Assembly: GCA_028689495.1 (NCBI GenBank)
Contig: JAQTWB010000001.1
Span: forward strand, 140,978-204,977
From: a bacterium
GTDB taxonomy: Bacteria; Bdellovibrionota_C; UBA2361; SZUA-149; JAQTWB01
Direction: 5' to 3'
DNA: 64,000 bases
How positions within the stretch are numbered: position 1 is the first letter of the stretch; every line of letters starts with the position of its first letter. Made by a program: the position numbers and the translations under genes. The notes beneath the pieces were generated by a model. That model was given only the letters and a program-made list of their open reading frames with translations, did not search any database and had not been told where the DNA came from. Shown piece by piece: positions 60,982 through 64,000 of the stretch.

Positions 60982-61851
60982 ATGCCTGTGCTGCTTGTCG
61001 ATTGCCCGGATGGTGAGTTGCCAGAGTATTTTTCACGTCTTGTCGCCACCGCTGAGGCTTGTATGGGGGCGACAGCAGCCACGCGCACCGTTATGTTGCT
61101 GGGAAAATGTGTCCCTGAAAGACTTGCCGATCGGCTGCGGGCATTTGCTAAAACAGAGTTTTCTTGGTGCGAAGTCACTGCCGATCGGGATGAGATTATT
61201 GATATCGCTCAAGCTGTGCTCGTCGGTCTCAATGGTCTAATGATACATTCTGGCCCTGAAATTATTCTTGCGGCAGAGCGTAGTTTTGCCGGGCAGGTTC
61301 TTTCACTATTGTCGGGGATGACGTTGTCTGGTTTGGTCCGCAATGTGCAGGAAATTCGCATGCTGGAAGTTCGTGACCAAAGAGTGTTTCGTTGTCGCAA
61401 TGCCGCCGCGCGTGTTGTCTACGATATGGAGATTTTAACTCCGCTGATGCTGGCAACGGTTGATGTAGGGATGGTGGCTGATGCAGGTATGATAGTTGCC
61501 GGTGGAGGGGCTTTTACGTCCGAGGATGCCTATCAGAATTTTGTTTCTTCTGTGGCGGAGGAGATGCATGCTCTTTGTCTGGCTTCACGTGGAGCTGTTG
61601 ATATGGGAGCTGTCGCTCGGGACAAAGTTGTCGGACTTTCAGCCCGACAGGTTATTGCTGATACATATCTGTCACTGGGGATTTCTGGTGCGCCTCAGCA
61701 TATGTTCGGTGTGCAGTCTTGTGATTTTGTTGCTGCCGTTAATCTCGATCCCGATGCTCCGATTTTTCGTTATGCCGATATCGGACTTGTGGCGGACGTA
61801 ACGGAGTTTGTCGAGCAGTTGCACGTGATTGTTAAGTCTGACCATGGATGA
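60982..61851 (+). CDS. etfA: Electron transfer flavoprotein alpha subunit (divergent)
   Basis: 289 residues. The FAD-binding C-terminal domain is clear: VAGGGAFTSED in the middle, then SARQVIADTYLSLGISGAPQ, HMFGVQSCDFVAAVNLDPDA, PIFRYADIGLVADVTEFVEQ. The N-terminal domain is shorter and less typical. Coupled to etfB. No ETF-ubiquinone oxidoreductase is nearby. Confidence 0.88.
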   Translation: MPVLLVDCPDGELPEYFSRLVATAEACMGATAATRTVMLLGKCVPERLADRLRAFAKTEFSWCEVTADRDEIIDIAQAVLVGLNGLMIHSGPEIILAAERSFAGQVLSLLSGMTLSGLVRNVQEIRMLEVRDQRVFRCRNAAARVVYDMEILTPLMLATVDVGMVADAGMIVAGGGAFTSEDAYQNFVSSVAEEMHALCLASRGAVDMGAVARDKVVGLSARQVIADTYLSLGISGAPQHMFGVQSCDFVAAVNLDPDAPIFRYADIGLVADVTEFVEQLHVIVKSDHG

Positions 61852-61872
61852 GTTTCTGGAGGATAGTTGGTG

Positions 61873-62307
61873 ATGAAAATTTTTTTGAGTCTAATCGCCA
61901 TGGTTTTTTTGTTTTCGTGCAAAGAGCCAGTTGCTGAATCACGTGTAATTTATTTTGAAAATAGTTCGGGTAAAACTCCTGAAATCTCCGTGGAGATTGC
62001 CGACACCGAACTTTCTCGTCAGCATGGTTTGATGTTTCGCCGGGAGCTTTGTGAAAACTGTGGAATGCTTTTCATTTTCCCGGACGAGGACTTTCGTGCT
62101 TTTTGGATGAAGGATACCTATCTTTCGCTTGATATTATTTTTATTCGGGAGGATGGTCAGGTGATAAATATTGCCAATGGAACAATTCCTTTTTCGACGC
62201 GCAAAATCCCATCTACTGCTCCAGCTAAATATGTCCTGGAAGTAAAAGCCGGAGATGCGTCCAAGTTTGGTATCTCGCCAGGTGCGAAGTTGCATCATCC
62301 AGGTTAG
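61873..62307 (+). CDS. DUF192 lipoprotein
   Basis: 144 residues, ATG 61873. Signal peptide with lipobox LFSC (FLSLIAMVFLFSCKEPVAES), then a DUF192 domain: VEIADTELSRQHGLMFRREL, GMLFIFPDEDFRAFWMKDTY, LSLDIIFIREDGQVINIAN. The function of the family is not known. A strong hairpin overlaps its end. Confidence 0.88.
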   Translation: MKIFLSLIAMVFLFSCKEPVAESRVIYFENSSGKTPEISVEIADTELSRQHGLMFRRELCENCGMLFIFPDEDFRAFWMKDTYLSLDIIFIREDGQVINIANGTIPFSTRKIPSTAPAKYVLEVKAGDASKFGISPGAKLHHPG

Positions 62308-62336
62308 GCCGAAAATGGTCTGGATGATGCAATTTT
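62290..62336. terminator. Bidirectional terminator between the DUF192 gene and yggX
   Basis: TTGCATCATCCAG (62290-62302) pairs perfectly over 13 bp with CTGGATGATGCAA (62320-62332), followed by TTTT. The left arm lies in the last codons of the DUF192 gene; yggX ends at 62343 on the other strand. Confidence 0.85.
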
Positions 62337-62342
62337 AGCGGA

Positions 62343-62630
62343 TTATTTGCCGCGGTCGGGATTGTCTACTTCCAGGGCGTCAGACTTGGAATCGAGTCCG
62401 AGGAAAGCTTTCATCTGTTCAACCAGCATGTCGTATTGCTTGGGGTCGGCGAGATTAAGGCGATATTCGTTAATAACCTTGATCATCATATCGTCAACCC
62501 AGCTTTTCCAGGCAGTTTCAGATACGTTGTCGAATATTTGTTGGCCCAGCTCGCCGGGGAAAGGGGGTTTTTGCAGGCCAGGCGCCGAGGTTCCGAATTT
62601 TACACAATGCACAATTCTTTCTGTTGTCAT
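62343..62630 (-). CDS. YggX-family Fe(II) trafficking/oxidative damage protein
   Basis: 95 residues. Matches YggX: RIVHCVKFG with the conserved Cys, PPFPGELGQQIFDNVSETAW, KSWVDDMMIKVINEYRLNL and a C-terminal EQMKAFLG. YggX proteins protect Fe-S clusters. The C-terminal tail (DSKSDALEVDN) is longer than in enterobacteria. Start ATG 62630 is preceded by a purine-rich GGAGTTCTC on its strand. Confidence 0.85.
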   Translation of the reverse strand: MTTERIVHCVKFGTSAPGLQKPPFPGELGQQIFDNVSETAWKSWVDDMMIKVINEYRLNLADPKQYDMLVEQMKAFLGLDSKSDALEVDNPDRGK

Positions 62631-62793
62631 GAGAACTCCAATATTGTCGGGGTCAATATAAGTTTATGGGGTTTTACGAACCGCTCCGGAAATTGCACGT
62701 AAATTCATCATAGATAGGATAGATTTTTCTTGCACCCAGTGTCACTGATATATCAGTCTGCGTGGGCAGGCAAACATCTAAGGGGACGATGAA

Positions 62794-63705
62794 ATGAATG
62801 AGAGCAAGAGAATTTCTGTGATTGGTGTGGCATCCGATGTCGGGGGACTTTATCGCGGTGCCAGTCAGGCCCCGGCTGTCTTGCGCACTCGCGGTTTGCC
62901 GGATTCTCTTTCCCAACTTGGTTATTTGGCAGGAGACAGCGGCGATATCATCGCTGTGGAAGTTGATTCGGAAGGGGGGCAGGAAATAGTCAATCATCTG
63001 CAGGTAGTTCAGGTGGCACGTAACCTTTATGACCGAATGTTGGAAGTCTTGGCGAACGATACGTTTCCTTTGATAATAGGTGGGGACCATTCAATCTCCA
63101 CTGGCTCGGTGGCGGCTTTTTCGGACCACTGTCGGTCGCGTGGGCAGAGACCGGGTTTGCTCTGGGTGGATACTCATGCGGATATCAATACTCCGCAGAC
63201 AAGTCCGAGTGCTTGCGCCTTTGGTATGCCAGTTGCCGCATTGTTGGGAATATTCCCTGATACATTGTCGAGAATATCCAGTAATCCGCCGGCACTCCTT
63301 GCTGAACAGATTGTTTATGTCGGCTTGCGTGACGTTGACCAGGGTGAACGTCGGTTGATTCGCGACATGCGGATTCAGGCTTACACAATGAAGGAGATCG
63401 ACGCGGTAGGTCTGGCTGCTGTAGTGGAGAAGGCGGTTGCCCATCTGCGCCAACATTGTGATTGTGTAATATTATCTTTCGATCTTGATGTATGCGATCC
63501 ACAAATTGTCCCAGGCACCGGGACTCCTAAACGAGGTGGGTTGACGTTTCGGGAGTCACATTTATTGATGGAGCTTCTCTGGGACAGCAATATTCTTGGT
63601 GCAGCAGAAATTGTGGAATTAAATCCGGTTCTGGACAAGGACTTTGAAACCGCTGATTTGACAATTTCGTTAATTGAATCGCTTTTGGGCAAGTCGATTC
63701 TTTAA
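62794..63705 (+). CDS. Arginase (ureohydrolase family)
   Basis: Hydrolyses arginine to ornithine and urea. 303 residues with the dimanganese site: GGDHSISTGS, WVDTHADIN (Asp-x-His-x-Asp) and ILSFDLDVCDPQIVPGTGTP. An N-terminal GVASDVGGLYRGASQAPAVL matches the arginase (RocF) rather than agmatinase branch. ATG 62794 after AAGGGGACGATGAA. Confidence 0.92.
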   Translation: MNESKRISVIGVASDVGGLYRGASQAPAVLRTRGLPDSLSQLGYLAGDSGDIIAVEVDSEGGQEIVNHLQVVQVARNLYDRMLEVLANDTFPLIIGGDHSISTGSVAAFSDHCRSRGQRPGLLWVDTHADINTPQTSPSACAFGMPVAALLGIFPDTLSRISSNPPALLAEQIVYVGLRDVDQGERRLIRDMRIQAYTMKEIDAVGLAAVVEKAVAHLRQHCDCVILSFDLDVCDPQIVPGTGTPKRGGLTFRESHLLMELLWDSNILGAAEIVELNPVLDKDFETADLTISLIESLLGKSIL

Positions 63706-63754
63706 TGGACGTTGCCAAAGAATGTTTTTTGTCAAACGTACGAAACGTATGTGG

Positions 63755-63774
63755 GGGCGCCTCGAGAGGCGCCC
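63755..63774. terminator. GC-rich hairpin after arginase
   Basis: GGGCGCCT-CGAG-AGGCGCCC, perfect 8 bp stem, weak T-tract. It sits between converging arginase and cytochrome c genes. Confidence 0.6.
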
Positions 63775-63858
63775 GCCAATCTGTCGTCACCAGACTTATT
63801 TTTTGACCTGGAAAGATCTACCGTGTCAAAAAACTCCGTTGAACGGTAAGGCAGTTGA

Positions 63859-64000
63859 TTATTTGCCACTCAGTGAGAGGACGTATTTAACCAGCGCCTT
63901 GCGATCGTCTTCCGAGATATCTGCTCGGCCAACCATTGATGGGCTACCGCTATACTGAGCCGCGCCGTTTGAGATGACATTGAAGAGATCGGCTTCTGTT
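63859..64000 (-). CDS. Cytochrome c domain protein, N-terminal part outside the window
   Basis: Only the last 47 codons are visible, reading TEADLFNVISNGAAQYSGSP, SMVGRADISEDDRKALVKYV, LSLSGK then stop. This is the C-terminal helix of a small class I cytochrome c, with the axial Met in SMVG and the typical LVKYVLSL helix. The heme CxxCH lies upstream, beyond base 64000. Confidence 0.82.
   Translation of the reverse strand, partial: TEADLFNVISNGAAQYSGSPSMVGRADISEDDRKALVKYVLSLSGK

Noticed and set aside
44769..62705. GAAATTGCACGTAA repeated near 44770 and 62689
   Set aside because: A shared 14-mer is expected by chance several times in a 64 kb window; flanks do not align convincingly.
1..64000. 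Search for tRNA, rRNA, CRISPR arrays, transposases, integrases and att sites
   Set aside because: None seen by eye on either strand; no repeat-spacer pattern and no transposase or integrase motifs in any frame.

Overview
The window looks like a chromosomal segment of a Gram-negative (diderm) bacterium of middling GC. Lipoprotein signals, a YscJ/FliF-type ring lipoprotein, Tad pilus genes, XrtA/PEP-CTERM-type exopolysaccharide genes, a type III polyketide synthase (PKS) cluster and a YggX-like protein are all present. I cannot place it to phylum. A deltaproteobacterial-type lineage (Myxococcota, Bdellovibrionota or SAR324-like) or a PVC-like lineage would fit; this is inference only. No tRNA, rRNA, CRISPR array, insertion sequence or phage gene was seen.

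Layout. 1-3820: oxidative pentose phosphate genes (3' part of tal, zwf, opcA-like). 3865-28786: the most unusual region. It holds two Flp pilins, a PP2C phosphatase, an FHA protein, a Ser/Thr kinase, TadZ/CpaE, CpaB, CpaF/TadA, TadB and TadC. In the same direction follow a FlhA/SctV export gate, a membrane pseudokinase with a long C-terminal domain, a tail-anchored protein with three FHA-like modules, a zinc-ribbon FHA protein, a SctJ lipoprotein, a small unknown protein, a SctQ-like SPOA protein and a TPR protein. It ends with a divergent pair: a sigma-70-like protein with a C-terminal membrane segment, and a soluble FliA-type sigma factor. 28767-33233: exopolysaccharide genes (FemAB-like, polysaccharide deacetylase, DegT-like aminotransferase, family 2 glycosyltransferase). 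33370-35949: glycogen phosphorylase. 36383-38175: small or unknown genes with strong ribosome sites and hairpin leaders, then a lipoprotein. 38311-44741: a tightly coupled type III PKS operon (FAD reductase, YceI, PKS, two methyltransferases, MMPL exporter). 44909-52976 (minus): hybrid histidine kinase, hypothetical protein, rpe, fmt, def and a kinase-receiver protein. 53018-64000: hypothetical protein, mutL, miaA, accA, RGG-rich protein, infA, thiD-like, etfB, etfA, DUF192 lipoprotein, yggX (minus), arginase, and the 3' end of a cytochrome c gene.

How it may work. The central locus looks like a composite envelope machine. Tad provides an inner-membrane platform, ATPase and pilin. SctV, SctJ and SctQ supply injectisome or flagellar-type export and ring parts. 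A kinase/phosphatase pair with FHA readers could control assembly by threonine phosphorylation. No secretin, SctN ATPase, SctRSTU or prepilin peptidase is in the window, so the apparatus is incomplete here or split over several loci. Two intergenic repeat families (a 56 bp element near the pilin/phosphatase genes and a 59 nt element upstream of sctV and infA) are unexplained.
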